Shown here in pieces: positions 43,413 to 52,674 of a DNA stretch of 64,000 nucleotides. The stretch covers positions 62,001 to 126,000 of the forward strand of contig PLYI01000120.1 in the NCBI GenBank assembly GCA_003151735.1, read 5' to 3'. The notes under the pieces were generated by a model. It was not told the DNA's origin. It searched no databases and saw nothing but the letters and a program-made list of their open reading frames with translations. Numbering within the stretch: position 1 is the first letter of the stretch; each line of letters begins with the position of its first letter. The stretch comes from Candidatus Bathyarchaeota archaeon. GTDB taxonomy: Archaea > Thermoproteota > Bathyarchaeia > Bathyarchaeales > Bathycorpusculaceae. The translations under genes and the position numbers were made by a program.

Positions 43413-44900
43413 TTACGGCTGGACTTCTTCGGACTCGTAGATTCTTCCTTTTTCTTCGTAGCCTTCGAGGAAGCGTTTTTTCATGGCGTCAGCCATTTTC
43501 TGGGCGCATGGAGTTGGATATTTGCCTGTAACGCAAGCTAAGCAAAGCTGGTCCTCAGTTTGGCCGGTGGCATGTATTAGTCCTTCGAGGGATTGGTAGC
43601 ATACGGCGTCTGCGCCGATGATTTTGGCGATTTCTTCAGGGTTATGTTTAGCCCCGACGAGTTGCCCGTAACTTGACATGTCAATTCCGTAGAAGCATGG
43701 TCCGATGATGCGTGGGAAAGTTACGAAGAGGTAAACTTTTTTGGCGCCTGCCCGGCGCATTTTTTCTATAATAACTTTGGTTGTGTCCCCTCGGACGACG
43801 CTATCTTCAGTTACTATAACTCTTTTTCCAGCTACTTTGGGGCCTAAAATGTTAATTTTCTTGTCAATAGTTGAATAACGTTCCATGTTCAACAGAATGA
43901 AGGCGCGTTCAGTTACGTAGCGGTGGCGGCGGGACGCTCGTTCCCAACGTAAGCCTGATTCCTCATGAACCCCCATCGCGGAGTCATCGCCAGTTTCAGG
44001 AACCGACATAATAATATCGCTATCCTTGACCAATTCAGGAAATTCTTTCACGATGTTTCTTCCGAAATCTTCTCGCATTTCATAAACGTATTTGCCGTCA
44101 AACCTTGAATCTGGCCTAGCAAAATAAGCATACTCAAAAGCGCAAAACGCTTCACGATAATTCTTAATGACCTGTATACGTTTGAAGCCCTCTTGAGAAA
44201 CCGTGACAAGCTCGCCGGGTTTTAATTCAAAGTCTCGGACAAACCCGTTCATGTCTAAACTTACGGTTTCAGAGGAAAAAGCGAAGGTTTTCGTATCAGG
44301 GTCATGTCCAGCACACAGGGGTTTTATTCCGTGTGGGTCTTTGAATGCGAAGAAATCGCCGTTTCCCGTTATGCCTGTTACGGAGAATGCACCATCTAAA
44401 CTTTCCATGACTGTGCGGGCTGCTGATGTTAGGTCTTGGCCTTGTTTTAATGCTAGAAGCATTTTGTGGCACACTATATCTGAGTCGCAGCTGTAGAGGA
44501 AATCAGAGAAGTTCTCGGTTATTTCTTTCTTCAGCGGCAACGTGTTAACGATGTTGCCGTTGAAGGAGAGTGCAAGTTTAATTCCATCGATGGAAGCAAC
44601 AACTGGCTGGGTCCCCTGTATTATGGAAACGTCATCGCATTTGCCTGAAGTTGTGTACCTCACGTTGCCGATGCCTATGGATCCAGGTAGACGCCCGAAC
44701 CATTCATGTATAGCTTCAGTTTTTAGTCTCGGAACCAAATCTAAGGCTTTGTACTCAAAAAATTGGTTGTTGTTGCTTGTGAGGAAACCGTGTGATTGGT
44801 GACCTCGATGGTTTTGAGCTCGTAGCCCCCAGTAGACATACGGAAAAACTGGTTGTTTTTCATAATTTATTACGCCAAAGATACCGCAGCCTATTTTCAG
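43413..44900 (-). CDS. purF: Amidophosphoribosyltransferase with non-standard start codon
   Basis: PurF makes phosphoribosylamine, the first purine step. The frame covers the catalytic N-terminal Cys (GCGIFGV), LRAQNHRGHQSHGF, the glutaminase domain, and the PRPP site VIVTEDSVVRGDTTKVI. After the upstream stop at 44907-44909 there is no ATG, GTG or TTG before the Cys: only CTG (44900) or ATA (44894), with GAAGGG just before. The first ordinary start, TTG at 44738, would delete the first 54 residues including the nucleophile. A TATA box at about 44945 agrees with a leader ending here. About 495 residues. Heads the purF-purD-HAD-ftr-pfkB series. Confidence 0.9.
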   Translation of the reverse strand: MKIGCGIFGVINYEKQPVFPYVYWGLRAQNHRGHQSHGFLTSNNNQFFEYKALDLVPRLKTEAIHEWFGRLPGSIGIGNVRYTTSGKCDDVSIIQGTQPVVASIDGIKLALSFNGNIVNTLPLKKEITENFSDFLYSCDSDIVCHKMLLALKQGQDLTSAARTVMESLDGAFSVTGITGNGDFFAFKDPHGIKPLCAGHDPDTKTFAFSSETVSLDMNGFVRDFELKPGELVTVSQEGFKRIQVIKNYREAFCAFEYAYFARPDSRFDGKYVYEMREDFGRNIVKEFPELVKDSDIIMSVPETGDDSAMGVHEESGLRWERASRRHRYVTERAFILLNMERYSTIDKKINILGPKVAGKRVIVTEDSVVRGDTTKVIIEKMRRAGAKKVYLFVTFPRIIGPCFYGIDMSSYGQLVGAKHNPEEIAKIIGADAVCYQSLEGLIHATGQTEDQLCLACVTGKYPTPCAQKMADAMKKRFLEGYEEKGRIYESEEVQP

Positions 44901-44939
44901 TCCCTTCTAGCAGTAAATGCTCATAGATTGCAAGAGGGG

Positions 44940-44949
44940 GTTTATACGC
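44940..44949 (-). promoter_or_regulatory. TATA box of the purF operon
   Basis: GCGTATAAAC on the minus strand, 40-50 bases before the proposed purF start; transcription would begin near 44920, leaving a leader of about 20 bases that includes GAAGGG. Confidence 0.55.
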
Positions 44950-45052
44950 TTTTAGTACAAATTTAAGTAAAAAGCACGATAATTTTAACATAATACAGAT
45001 TGATAGCAACAACAACTACGATGAAGAAAAAGACAAAAATTGAAAAGGAAAG

Positions 45053-45454
45053 TTAGGGCTTCGGCAAGTACTCCAGTATTCCGAAGTGGTTGCCTTCTGG
45101 ATCAAGCGCCAGCGCCCACCAGCCTATACCTGGAATCTCCATTTTCGGCACAACGATTTTGCCGCCTAAGGTCTCAACCTTCTTACTGTGTTCATCCACT
45201 GACTCAACCGAAATGTAGTTGGTCGGTTTAGCAAGTTCAGGCATCGAGGAATCCTTCTTTTCGTACAATCCCCCGTTAACTCCCGGGTGGATTGGCATCA
45301 TGGTTTTTTCATCCACAGGAACCGTTCCCACAAGATAGTAGACGGTTGGTCCAGGATACTTTTGCATTGTCCAACCAAACAAATCCATATAGAATTTCTT
45401 TATCTTTTCAATATCGTTGGCAGGAATTTCAAAATGAACAATTGTATGATCCAC
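45053..45454 (-). CDS. Glyoxalase/VOC-superfamily protein
   Basis: A 133-residue VOC-fold protein with the two beta-alpha-beta-beta-beta repeats: HTIVHFEIPANDIEKIKKFYMDLFGW and YISVESVDEHSKKVETLGGKIV, closing with ALALDPEGNHFGI (metal-ligand Glu/Asp region). VOC proteins include glyoxalases, dioxygenases and resistance proteins; the small single-domain type here often lacks known function. GTG at 45454 with GGTGA upstream is preferred; TTG at 45466 is an alternative. It follows cdhE in the - direction downstream only by position and is probably separate. Confidence 0.8.
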   Translation of the reverse strand: MDHTIVHFEIPANDIEKIKKFYMDLFGWTMQKYPGPTVYYLVGTVPVDEKTMMPIHPGVNGGLYEKKDSSMPELAKPTNYISVESVDEHSKKVETLGGKIVVPKMEIPGIGWWALALDPEGNHFGILEYLPKP

Positions 45455-45557
45455 AAAAATCACCAATTTCTAGTTACAAAATGACTTATAAAAGAATTAC
45501 TTGGGTTTGAATTTGCTAAAAAAAGTTAAAGAAATTTAATAAAGAAGAGTGGATGGC

Positions 45558-46982
45558 TTATGGTTGCCATTTCGCTATGAGATACTTGGGTATCTCGCTG
45601 CTGTCGCGTGGTCCAACTTGGACTTTCCAGCCACTGAGTTCTTCGATTTCGCCGCTGATGCGTGATGCTTTGCCTGGGATGATGATTTTTCTGTGTTTAA
45701 CTTTGCTCTCTATGCCTGAGGCTTTGATTGCGTCTGCGACTCTTTCAGCTGTTAGTTTGCGTCCTGCAACTCCGCTGTCTATAGCTGAACCTTCTGTTTC
45801 CACAACGATTAGGTACGCGTTTAGTTTGTTGGTGTCAAGGTCTGAGGCGACTGTGTAGTATGTTAAGGCGAAGTTTGATGTGAAGAACACTGGCGAGTTC
45901 TCGTCTGGTGTGCCGAAGACTTTCAGGCCTGGTGCAACTGCGACTGGTTTTCGTGGGTCAGTGTAGATGTTTTGTCTTAGCACTGTCATTGGAAGTAGTG
46001 CCCATCCGTCGTTGCCATGCATAACAAGTACGTCTGCGTAGCGGACAATAAGCATTGAAGCTATGTATGCTTCTCGCCATTTGATCAGGTCATCTGCTGT
46101 TTCGCCCTTATCTACCCATGCAACCATTGGTACACCGAGCAGAGGGAAACCTGCGAGTTCTTCGCCGCCTTTAGTTGCAGCTCTGCGCAGCATGGTAAAA
46201 TTGTTTATTGTGTCGGCTAGGCCTTCGTTCATGAAGGTGCCTGGGTCTAAGACTATGTCTGTTACGCCGTAAGCCATCAAGGTCTTTGCTAAGGAGACGA
46301 GTGTGGTTAGGTCGTTTGGTGCGGATGCAACTATTGGGCAATTGTACATTAGTGCAAGTTCTGCCATGTCTTTCCAGTTGGTTGAGTTTGCCGCGTAGAT
46401 GAGTGGTCGTGCTTTGGGTGCAGCCATTAAGCCTGCTTCAGCTATGGCGGGGTTCATGGTGCACAATATCATTGGTAGTTTGGTGGTTTCTGAAACTTTT
46501 TTGACGGCAACCTTGAATTTGTCAGCATCTTGCGATGTGCATCTGACAGCTATCATATCGAGCTTTAGAGTGTTGCCGATGTATTCGAAGGTGTAGTTAT
46601 CTGTTTTTTGTACGCGTGCAACTATTTCTTGCTCTGTCATTTCGTCGGTTACGTCGATTGCGATTGCGGTTGGGTTCTTGTAGGTGAATTCGTGGCGGTA
46701 CATGACTAGTTTGCCGCCGATTTTCTTTGCTTTTTCACCAACGCCAATGATGACTTCTTTGACGGCTGGTTTTAGGAGTTCTTGGAGTTTAGCGTAAGCT
46801 TTTGCGTTCTCTGGTTTTAGCAGTGGTTTACAAATGTCCAGTTCCATTTCGCGGTTGACAATTTTGGTGGCGAAAGCCATGCAGTTGTCTACGCCGCATT
46901 CTTTACAGTTAATTTTCGGCAGGGCTTTGTAGATGTCTATAGGGCTTAGTTCTTTTAATCCAGCTTTCTTTTTCTCGGTCAT
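45558..46982 (-). CDS. cdhE: CODH/ACS corrinoid Fe-S protein large subunit (gamma)
   Basis: CdhE is the larger subunit of the corrinoid iron-sulfur protein that carries the methyl group from tetrahydromethanopterin to acetyl-CoA synthase. Residues 20-60 hold the 4Fe-4S motif (INCKECGVDNCMAFA...DICKPLL); the middle is a TIM barrel, and the C-terminal part (about 330-470) the B12-binding domain with SAIDSGVAGRKLTA. 474 residues, normal. Last gene of the cdhABCDE operon, 13 bases after cdhD. Confidence 0.95.
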   Translation of the reverse strand: MTEKKKAGLKELSPIDIYKALPKINCKECGVDNCMAFATKIVNREMELDICKPLLKPENAKAYAKLQELLKPAVKEVIIGVGEKAKKIGGKLVMYRHEFTYKNPTAIAIDVTDEMTEQEIVARVQKTDNYTFEYIGNTLKLDMIAVRCTSQDADKFKVAVKKVSETTKLPMILCTMNPAIAEAGLMAAPKARPLIYAANSTNWKDMAELALMYNCPIVASAPNDLTTLVSLAKTLMAYGVTDIVLDPGTFMNEGLADTINNFTMLRRAATKGGEELAGFPLLGVPMVAWVDKGETADDLIKWREAYIASMLIVRYADVLVMHGNDGWALLPMTVLRQNIYTDPRKPVAVAPGLKVFGTPDENSPVFFTSNFALTYYTVASDLDTNKLNAYLIVVETEGSAIDSGVAGRKLTAERVADAIKASGIESKVKHRKIIIPGKASRISGEIEELSGWKVQVGPRDSSEIPKYLIAKWQP

Positions 46983-46995
46983 GTCAACTTGCTCC

Positions 46996-48228
46996 TTAAC
47001 CTTTTACTGTGACCCAGTTAGCGTATTTTGATGGGTCTGCTTTTTTGACGCTTGTCAGGTAGTTGGTTACGTCTTTTAATGTTTTTACGGCTGCTGGGTG
47101 CATCATCATGAATAGGTCAACGCCAGCGAGCAGCAGTGTTATGGCGGTTGTTACTTCCCATAGTGGACCTCTAAGTTCGCGGGGTTCCCATTCAGCAGAC
47201 ATTTTTAGCCATGCTTCACGGGCTGCCCAAGCGTTGGTTGTGCCTGAGGACATTGGGTGTGCAAGTTCCGTATCGCCCATTAAGCCGCCCATTCTTGCGC
47301 GTTCCATGTTTGTGAATGCGTAGTCTAAGCCGTAGCCTAATGCTGCTGTGGTTAAGTCCATAACGATATCTTCTCTGTCGAGAAAATCGTATAGTCGCCT
47401 GTTGAGTTCGCGTGCCAAGTTTAGGTCCATCGGAGTGAACGATAGCGCAACATGACCGTTTTTCTTAACGAATTTTGCGCAGCGTTCAACATCCATGTCG
47501 CGTGTGATTGAGCTGATTAGGAAACGTTCGTTGGGGAAAGCTTCGCAGATTGCCTCGAAAACATTTGCATCTTTCACTGGGTCACCACAGCCGCCGATAA
47601 CGAGTGGAACATCAACAGCTTGTAGGATTTTTTCAACGGTTTTTACTGCATCTTTTGGTTGGGCGTCTTTGAGTAGAGGGTCAATGCTGATTAAGTGGAC
47701 TGTAACCATGTCTGCATCGAATTTTTCAACTGCAAGTTTTGCCCATGCTGCTGGGTCGCCCACGACATCTTTAACGTGCATCTTAACGGCCTTAGACAGT
47801 GGAACTTCCATGTCGAAAACGTCAAGTGTAATTACTGGTTTGTGGGGCATTGGACGCTCAAAAGTGTAGAATGCTGGAGAAACTTCTCCGCCTATGGTGA
47901 GCGTTCTTCCGCGTGTGCCACCTTCTTTTCTTGTTCCGCCAAGTTTTACTTCAGTGATTTTGTTTGGGTAGGTTTCGATGGGTGGTAGGAAAGGCACCTG
48001 CAGCATGCTGGTTGGTTTTCCGCCAGTTACGCCTGCAACGGCTGTTGGAAGCTTTAGTTTGGGCATCATTTGCCCAGCCATGCCGGGTTCAAAGATGATT
48101 TCTAGTTCTTTGAGGTCCATTTGGAAGTCTTGGAGTTCGATTCGCTGGAATTTTGCGAGGGCTTCGAGTAAGTCGCCGCTTAGTTTTAGTCCTTCATTGT
48201 CTTTCTTTTTTTCGTTGTTTTGAGTCAT
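46996..48228 (-). CDS. cdhD: CODH/ACS corrinoid Fe-S protein small subunit (delta)
   Basis: CdhD pairs with CdhE in the corrinoid iron-sulfur protein and docks the methyltransferase. The 410-residue protein has an N-terminal extension (LSGDLLEALAKFQ...) typical of the archaeal form, a TIM barrel (LGGTRKEGG, VITLDVFDMEVPL, PLVIGGCGDPVKDANVFEA) and a C-terminal GLDYAFTNMERARMGGL, as in the family. The start lies five bases before the cdhC stop in transcription order, so the genes are co-translated. Confidence 0.95.
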   Translation of the reverse strand: MTQNNEKKKDNEGLKLSGDLLEALAKFQRIELQDFQMDLKELEIIFEPGMAGQMMPKLKLPTAVAGVTGGKPTSMLQVPFLPPIETYPNKITEVKLGGTRKEGGTRGRTLTIGGEVSPAFYTFERPMPHKPVITLDVFDMEVPLSKAVKMHVKDVVGDPAAWAKLAVEKFDADMVTVHLISIDPLLKDAQPKDAVKTVEKILQAVDVPLVIGGCGDPVKDANVFEAICEAFPNERFLISSITRDMDVERCAKFVKKNGHVALSFTPMDLNLARELNRRLYDFLDREDIVMDLTTAALGYGLDYAFTNMERARMGGLMGDTELAHPMSSGTTNAWAAREAWLKMSAEWEPRELRGPLWEVTTAITLLLAGVDLFMMMHPAAVKTLKDVTNYLTSVKKADPSKYANWVTVKG

Positions 48229-48233
48229 TTAGG

Positions 48234-49643
48234 TCACCGTTTTTCGTCGGTTTTAGCTTGGATTATTACTTTGGAGGCGTAGATTTTTGCGTCTTTAAGT
48301 ATGATTTTGAATCCGCCCGCCATGATGGGTAGTGACGCTGCTGTTGCAACTGGCATCATTGTTGTTGCTGCTTGTTCTTCGGTAACTTGTACTGCTTGAG
48401 CTTCTGCTACTGGAGCTGCTTCTGCTTCCCATCTTGCGACCACTGGATGATTCTTTGCTTTGAGGAAAGCTTTGAGTTCATCTACGTTCTTTGCATCTTC
48501 TTCGGTTGCTATTTTGTCAACGACGTCTCTGGGTATGAATTCTTTGACGCGTTCTTTGACTTCTTTAGGTACCCAAACTATACGGTTCCATCCGCCGTCG
48601 GCTGCGAAGAATTTCTGGCTTCGCATGTATTCGATGCTCATTCCGTGGAATCCGTCGATTTGCCGCCCCCCGGCAGTGGAGTCTGCAAGAGTGCTGAAGG
48701 GTAAGCCGTTTACTGCTGCACCTTTGAAGCTTCTTTGAACGACCCCTAATCCGTCAACTTCTGGGATGTAGAAGGCTACTGCTTCGAAGCATCCGCAGGA
48801 AGTGTGCGGGTGATCGAATGCTGTGTAGAGCCAGACTTGGTTAACTTCGCCCATGGTGCGTTTCTTGGCGGCTTCGTTGACGCCGCTGAATTCACCTTTC
48901 TCCTCGTTGATTATTTCGCCTCGTGGAATTGCGAAGACTGGACCTTTCGGGTCGATGCTTGCTGAGGCTTTGCCGTCAAACCAGCTGATGGCGCCGCAGT
49001 TGCTGTACCGTTGTGGTGTGATAACACAGACGTGGCTTGGTGCGAATGATTGGCAGAGGACACAGCCGTAGAATGTATCGACTTCTGAGTCTTTTAGGCC
49101 TCTGGCTTTTGCATCGCGTGATTCGTATGCTTGCATTGCTTCAGGGGTCATTTCTGCGAGTTTGGCTGTGTCGGTTATGAAGGTGATTTGTATTTTCTCG
49201 ATTATGGGCAGTTCGCTCTTGAATAGGCGGTAGAGGACTTTGCCGATTGGTTCAAAGCTGTTTAAGCCTTTTGCGAAGGATTTTTTGCCCAAGCGCATCC
49301 AGATATCGTAGCGCTGGTTTAGGTGCATGAAGCCTTCGATGTAGTTTAGGTAACCGTGAATGCGTCGTTCAATGACACCTTCAAGGCCTGCGTCGAGCTT
49401 TGCGCCTGCTGCTTCAACCAGTATACCGAATGGGTAAGCACCGCCTTCTTTTAGGTCTTTTAAGTCTGGGCCGACGATGGTGATTTTGCCATCTTCGACT
49501 TCGTCCATGGGTTTTACTTTTGCGAGTTCAAACTTTTGTTTAACTGTGGGTCCGCCGAGTTCTACTTGCATGTCGTTTCTTCGGATACGTTCTCCTTCGT
49601 AGATTACGCCAACTTCAACAGGTATATCTTTAAACATTGACAT
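48234..49643 (-). CDS. cdhC: Acetyl-CoA synthase subunit (beta)
   Basis: CdhC carries the Ni-Fe-S A-cluster and builds acetyl-CoA from CO, a methyl group and CoA. The A-cluster Cys residues are in FYGCVLCQSFAPSHVCVITP, YSNCGAISWF and HPHTSCGCFEAV (the C-G-C that binds the proximal metals). Like other archaeal forms it lacks the N-terminal CODH-binding domain of bacterial AcsB. The C-terminus after residue 400 is Ala/Glu-rich. Start at 49643 because GGAGG is eight bases upstream; an earlier ATG at 49658 lies inside that site. One base after the cdhB stop. Confidence 0.96.
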   Translation of the reverse strand: MSMFKDIPVEVGVIYEGERIRRNDMQVELGGPTVKQKFELAKVKPMDEVEDGKITIVGPDLKDLKEGGAYPFGILVEAAGAKLDAGLEGVIERRIHGYLNYIEGFMHLNQRYDIWMRLGKKSFAKGLNSFEPIGKVLYRLFKSELPIIEKIQITFITDTAKLAEMTPEAMQAYESRDAKARGLKDSEVDTFYGCVLCQSFAPSHVCVITPQRYSNCGAISWFDGKASASIDPKGPVFAIPRGEIINEEKGEFSGVNEAAKKRTMGEVNQVWLYTAFDHPHTSCGCFEAVAFYIPEVDGLGVVQRSFKGAAVNGLPFSTLADSTAGGRQIDGFHGMSIEYMRSQKFFAADGGWNRIVWVPKEVKERVKEFIPRDVVDKIATEEDAKNVDELKAFLKAKNHPVVARWEAEAAPVAEAQAVQVTEEQAATTMMPVATAASLPIMAGGFKIILKDAKIYASKVIIQAKTDEKR

Positions 49644-49644
49644 T

Positions 49645-50187
49645 TCAGTTTCCTCCATTAAATTTTGAAGTCATTACTATGAGGTTTGCAGCCCACTCTT
49701 CGAGGGTTGCGTTTGGGAAAGACCAGGTTGCGTGAACATGGAACAGGTTGTCAAGGGTCATGGTCTTAAGGTCGGGTGCAAAATGTTTGAATCCCGAAAG
49801 CATCAACGATTCAACGTAGTAGGGTAACCCTACTAGCAGAACTAGGTCTGGGTGTCCTTTGCCGTCGAGTCCTTGCCATTCTGGGTCAACGACTCTTTGG
49901 CCGATATCCATTGCGCCCATGAATGCTGCTGGGTGGTATCCTCGTTTTATGAATTCGCCAACCATGTGAGCTGTAGCGTTTACGGGTACTTTTGAGGCGT
50001 TAGCGAAGTCGATTAGGTATTCGATTAGTTGTTTGCCTTCCATGTACCTTTCAGTCGCGTTGCTTCCCACGATAAGAAGGGGGCGTTGAGCTCTTTTGAT
50101 CATTGCAACTGCTATTTCGGGTTTAGTTATGGGGTTTGCTTTTTTAGTTGAGGCTATTTCGGCACATTGCCATGGTTCACAGGACAT
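49645..50187 (-). CDS. cdhB: CODH/ACS epsilon subunit
   Basis: CdhB (180 residues) binds CdhA in the archaeal alpha2-epsilon2 CODH and may help NAD/FAD- or ferredoxin-linked electron flow. The pattern KKANPITKPEIAVAMIKRAQRPLLIVGS and the PDLVLLVGLPYYVESLMLSGFKHFAP region are typical; the fold is Rossmann-like (DHS family). Six bases after cdhA, with AAGGAG of the cdhA end as its ribosome site. Confidence 0.94.
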   Translation of the reverse strand: MSCEPWQCAEIASTKKANPITKPEIAVAMIKRAQRPLLIVGSNATERYMEGKQLIEYLIDFANASKVPVNATAHMVGEFIKRGYHPAAFMGAMDIGQRVVDPEWQGLDGKGHPDLVLLVGLPYYVESLMLSGFKHFAPDLKTMTLDNLFHVHATWSFPNATLEEWAANLIVMTSKFNGGN

Positions 50188-50193
50188 GTCGTA

Positions 50194-52542
50194 TTACTCC
50201 TTCATTTTTCGGACCATTCTTGGAAGCAAGGTTGGATCCGGAATTACTGTTTCTTTCCAGTTATTCGCTGTTAGGATCTTCTCGAATTCGTCTTTCAGGG
50301 TCATTGGGACATCAGCCATTGTTCTCACAAACAGGTGTAAGTCGTTTGGCATGACTCCTAAGTATCGCTTGCTTAGGTCAACGTAGTGGCTTAGTTTTAT
50401 GCTTCGTCCCTTCCATGTGTCGTTAGGTCTGATGCAGAGTTTTGCGATTGCAACCATACATTCCTGTTTAGTTTCAGCTACATTGAAGAGGTGTTCTGGT
50501 GCTGGTCCGACATTAACTGTGTTGCCTGTGCGTGCATCGAGGACTTCCCAGTTTTCTGGTTTGTCTTCTCTGCCCATGAGCATACGGCGGTATTTTACGC
50601 CGTGTGGACCGACGAGCACTGGTATACCTAAACGCCAGAATCCTGCGCCTATAGCGGCTGCTTTCTGTGAGTATGCACCCCAAGCTAAGCCGACTGCTCC
50701 AAGGCGGTTATAGATGTAATCTGCGATTTCTTCATAGTTGCCTCGTAGTGGGCGTTTTGCGAAGATGTTTGCTACTTTGATTGCTGCACCTGCAATGTGG
50801 CTGTTTGCGATGCATGAGCCGACGTTTAGGACTCCTCCTGCTTCGAATCCGCCTGGGAATTCTTCATATAGTGTTTTGCCTTCGCTGTTGCGGTAGCTTC
50901 CTGCGGACATGGCTGAGCATCCTGACAACACAACGATGTATCGTCTGAGTGCGAATTCTCTGCATATGTCATAAACGTCTTTGCCGCCTTTTGGATAGTT
51001 GCTGCAGCCAACTACTGCAACGATTCCTGGGATTTCTCCGAGGACAATTGGGCTGCCGACATTGCGGATTTCGACGTCTGAGACTGCACCTCTGCCAACG
51101 CGGCACAGATTGTCTTCTGCGTACATGGCTTTTTCGCCTGCCTTAACGATGAGACTGTGGATCATGATTTCTTGTGGGCATGCTTCTTCGCATCTTCCGC
51201 ATCCGATACAGGTCTCATATAGGTCGGTTAATAGTGATAGGTCGCCTTTTGCTGCTGCTTTCATAGCTACTGGAATGGCATAGTCTTGTGGGCAGTTACG
51301 TTGACATTTACTGCATTGTGTGCAGGTCTTTGCGATTTGTGTAATTTCCTCTATGCTTGGAAGGACGTTCTTTTTCTTGCGGATTGGAGCGACTTGTTGT
51401 GCAACGCGGACTGCGACTTCGCCGACTTTTTCTGGGTCAAGAATTAGTACGCCTTTTACTTTGCCGCTAACGAGGTCAGCGACTATTTCGTCTGCTGGGT
51501 CGTTTGTGCGGTTCTTAAAGCCCATGCAGTTTTTTTCGGAAGCTGCAATTACTGGAGCATTAACTTTGCCTGCTTCGTCGTAGACGTCTGTTCGGACACA
51601 TTGTTCGTCGAGTACAACGACGTCTGCTAATCCTGCGCGGATGAACCTGAGTTCCCAGCTGATTGGGCCGACGATTCTTGCGCGGTTGTAGTATCTTGTC
51701 ATGTCGTGTGCCGTACAGCATAAACCGACTACTTCGATGTTTTCGTCAACTTTGGTGTCTTTTGCGTAGTCGATTATTCCGACTGACGGCATAACGTTGT
51801 GTCCAATGCACATGATAACTGGTTTATTTCGGTCGACGCTTGAGATACCGAGCTTTACGAGTGGCGCTTCGGGGTCAGCTTTCGGATACCCTAAGGCGGA
51901 TATTTGTGCGATGTCGCCGACTTCCATGCCTACGTGGTCAATCATGCCGACGTGGAAGGCTTTTGATTCAAAGTCTAAGTTGTTGCCTTCTTGGCCTGTG
52001 TGTCCTACTGCAAGAACTTGGGTGATTTGTTCTTCTGCGTAAGTTAAGACGTCATCTAAGTCGCCTAGTGTTTCAGGCTTTATACCTGTAACGAGGCGTG
52101 TGACTGGTGCTTCAACTTTTATGTTTAATCCGCCGACGTTTAATGGGTATCTTCTGCCATACTTTTCAATTAAGGAGTGGAGAAGATGGCGTGAGTGTGC
52201 TGTGTGGCATGCTGCGCCGATTGCGCAGGCTAACATCACAATACGAGATGATTGGGTTGCTATGTCTAAGCCGCATGCACCGCGTTTTCCAGCTGTCAGG
52301 TCACATTTGCCAAAAGTGCATAGACAGCATAGGTCACAGTCGGGCATGTAGAAGGGCTTGTACTTGGTGAGAAGTTTCATGTCCCAATCCCGCAGGGTAG
52401 TCATGGAGGGCATCGGGGTTGGGCCCATTGGCTCAGTGTAGTTGTCGTTGACGACTTTGCCGATGGATAATTCAAAATTTTTAATGAGACTGCTGTTAGT
52501 CTTCATTTCGCCTATTTTTACTTGGACATTTTTACTTGTCAA
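50194..52542 (-). CDS. cdhA: Carbon monoxide dehydrogenase catalytic subunit (alpha)
   Basis: CdhA oxidises CO or reduces CO2 at its Ni-4Fe-4S C-cluster, supplying the carbonyl of acetyl-CoA. At 782 residues it is the archaeal type with extra ferredoxin-like domain: CTQCSKCQRNCP and CIGCGRCEEACP in the middle (about 395-445), the B/D-cluster Cys set CDLCCLCTFGKCDL near residue 80, and C-cluster ligands further on (VVGCSNYP, VLSGCSAMSAG, NVGSCIANSH). Start is TTG at 52542 with GAGGT eight bases before; a TATA box lies 46 bases upstream. First of five cdh genes in A-B-C-D-E order. Confidence 0.97.
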   Translation of the reverse strand: MTSKNVQVKIGEMKTNSSLIKNFELSIGKVVNDNYTEPMGPTPMPSMTTLRDWDMKLLTKYKPFYMPDCDLCCLCTFGKCDLTAGKRGACGLDIATQSSRIVMLACAIGAACHTAHSRHLLHSLIEKYGRRYPLNVGGLNIKVEAPVTRLVTGIKPETLGDLDDVLTYAEEQITQVLAVGHTGQEGNNLDFESKAFHVGMIDHVGMEVGDIAQISALGYPKADPEAPLVKLGISSVDRNKPVIMCIGHNVMPSVGIIDYAKDTKVDENIEVVGLCCTAHDMTRYYNRARIVGPISWELRFIRAGLADVVVLDEQCVRTDVYDEAGKVNAPVIAASEKNCMGFKNRTNDPADEIVADLVSGKVKGVLILDPEKVGEVAVRVAQQVAPIRKKKNVLPSIEEITQIAKTCTQCSKCQRNCPQDYAIPVAMKAAAKGDLSLLTDLYETCIGCGRCEEACPQEIMIHSLIVKAGEKAMYAEDNLCRVGRGAVSDVEIRNVGSPIVLGEIPGIVAVVGCSNYPKGGKDVYDICREFALRRYIVVLSGCSAMSAGSYRNSEGKTLYEEFPGGFEAGGVLNVGSCIANSHIAGAAIKVANIFAKRPLRGNYEEIADYIYNRLGAVGLAWGAYSQKAAAIGAGFWRLGIPVLVGPHGVKYRRMLMGREDKPENWEVLDARTGNTVNVGPAPEHLFNVAETKQECMVAIAKLCIRPNDTWKGRSIKLSHYVDLSKRYLGVMPNDLHLFVRTMADVPMTLKDEFEKILTANNWKETVIPDPTLLPRMVRKMKE

Positions 52543-52587
52543 TTTGGAAACCTCTGTAAAGGTTTTAGAACTAGGCTACCATACAGA

Positions 52588-52596
52588 CTTTTTAAA
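52588..52596 (-). promoter_or_regulatory. TATA box of the cdhABCDE operon
   Basis: GGTTTAAAAAG on the minus strand with a purine-rich BRE-like GAAAG before it, about 46 bases before the cdhA TTG. The leader would be about 20 bases and contain the AGAGGT ribosome site. The 132-base gap to the CooC gene has nothing else obvious. Confidence 0.6.
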
Positions 52597-52674
52597 CCTT
52601 TCCAGATTTCTTAGACAAAAGTCACGGTATAATTGTAGATATGCAAGGTTTAGAAAAAGTTATGTAAAAGTTAC

